This document shows positions 5,616 through 5,725 of a DNA stretch of 5,725 bases, in pieces (the first letter of the stretch is position 1; each line of letters opens with the position of its first letter). Made by a program: the position numbers and the translations under genes. This stretch comes from Aequorivita sp. (GTDB taxonomy: Bacteria; Bacteroidota; Bacteroidia; Flavobacteriales; Flavobacteriaceae): NCBI GenBank assembly GCA_020435865.1, contig JAGQYZ010000293.1:1782-7506 (forward strand). The letters are read 5' to 3'. The notes below the pieces were generated by a model. It had not been told where the DNA came from, did not search any database, and saw nothing but the letters and a program-made list of their open reading frames with translations.

Positions 5616-5725
5616 TTATTCTTTCGAAGCAGTATAAATCACTGGCATTTGACCTTTCCATTTATTCCAAAGTTCATTATCCACCATAAGATTAGCCATA
5701 AAATGTCCTACATTAATTCGGCTTA
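5616..5725 (-). CDS. NAD(P)-binding NmrA/SDR-like oxidoreductase, C-terminal 35 residues only
   Basis: Reading the minus strand inward from the window edge gives a frame of 35 full codons starting SRINVGHFMANLM and ending PVIYTASKE before TAA at 5616-5618. The sequence SRxxVxxFMxxxM, then an acidic-aromatic stretch with LWNKWKGQMPVIY, is what one sees near the end of atypical short-chain dehydrogenases of the NAD(P)H-binding (PF13460) or NmrA-like group, where SRxDVAxFM precedes a helix and a final strand carrying the word APVI or similar. The Rossmann glycine motif and any catalytic residues lie outside the window. The gene is on the same strand as the two genes after it. Family assignment from 35 residues is moderately secure; substrate is unknown. 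Confidence 0.68.
   Translation of the reverse strand, partial: SRINVGHFMANLMVDNELWNKWKGQMPVIYTASKE

Overview
The window comes from an AT-rich member of the Bacteroidota, most likely class Flavobacteriia. This rests on low GC, protein families and wording typical of Flavobacteriaceae (a class V aminotransferase with a CxC loop, a DUF6268-like outer-membrane barrel, a lineage-type zinc-ribbon protein), TAnnTTTG-like promoter boxes instead of sigma70 boxes, no Shine-Dalgarno sequences, and an intergenic repeat built of CCAAAT/AATTC words. The species cannot be fixed from the sequence.

Layout. (1) Bases 1-1430, plus strand: the 3' part of a PLP-dependent class V aminotransferase, then, 26 bases later, a signal-peptide-bearing outer-membrane beta-barrel protein starting at TTG; the two could share a transcript. 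(2) Bases 1398-1515: a large imperfect inverted repeat that also encodes the last ten residues of the barrel protein. (3) Bases 1548-1901: a small zinc-ribbon protein with a promoter-like box almost touching its start codon. (4) Bases 2017-2637, minus strand: an uncharacterised soluble protein, followed by a good intrinsic terminator at 1916-1947. (5) Bases 2742-4310, plus strand: a secreted serine hydrolase of the beta-lactamase/PBP type with a C-terminal DUF3471-like domain. (6) Bases 4350-5725, minus strand: three compact genes, each separated from the next by a short hairpin-bearing spacer: a MOSC-domain protein, an unknown 170-residue protein, and the last 35 residues of an NAD(P)-binding NmrA/SDR-like protein that runs off the window.

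Functionally the genes do not form an obvious pathway. The left part looks like ordinary chromosomal genes. The right part (from about 4350) looks more accessory: same-strand small genes with structured spacers, one of which (5540-5599) folds like a degenerate recombination-site or Bacteroidota intergenic hairpin. No RNA genes, CRISPR array, transposase or complete mobile element was seen. The items most worth a second look are the repeat that overwrites the end of the barrel gene and the hairpin spacer at 5540-5599. I found no clear new multi-gene system.
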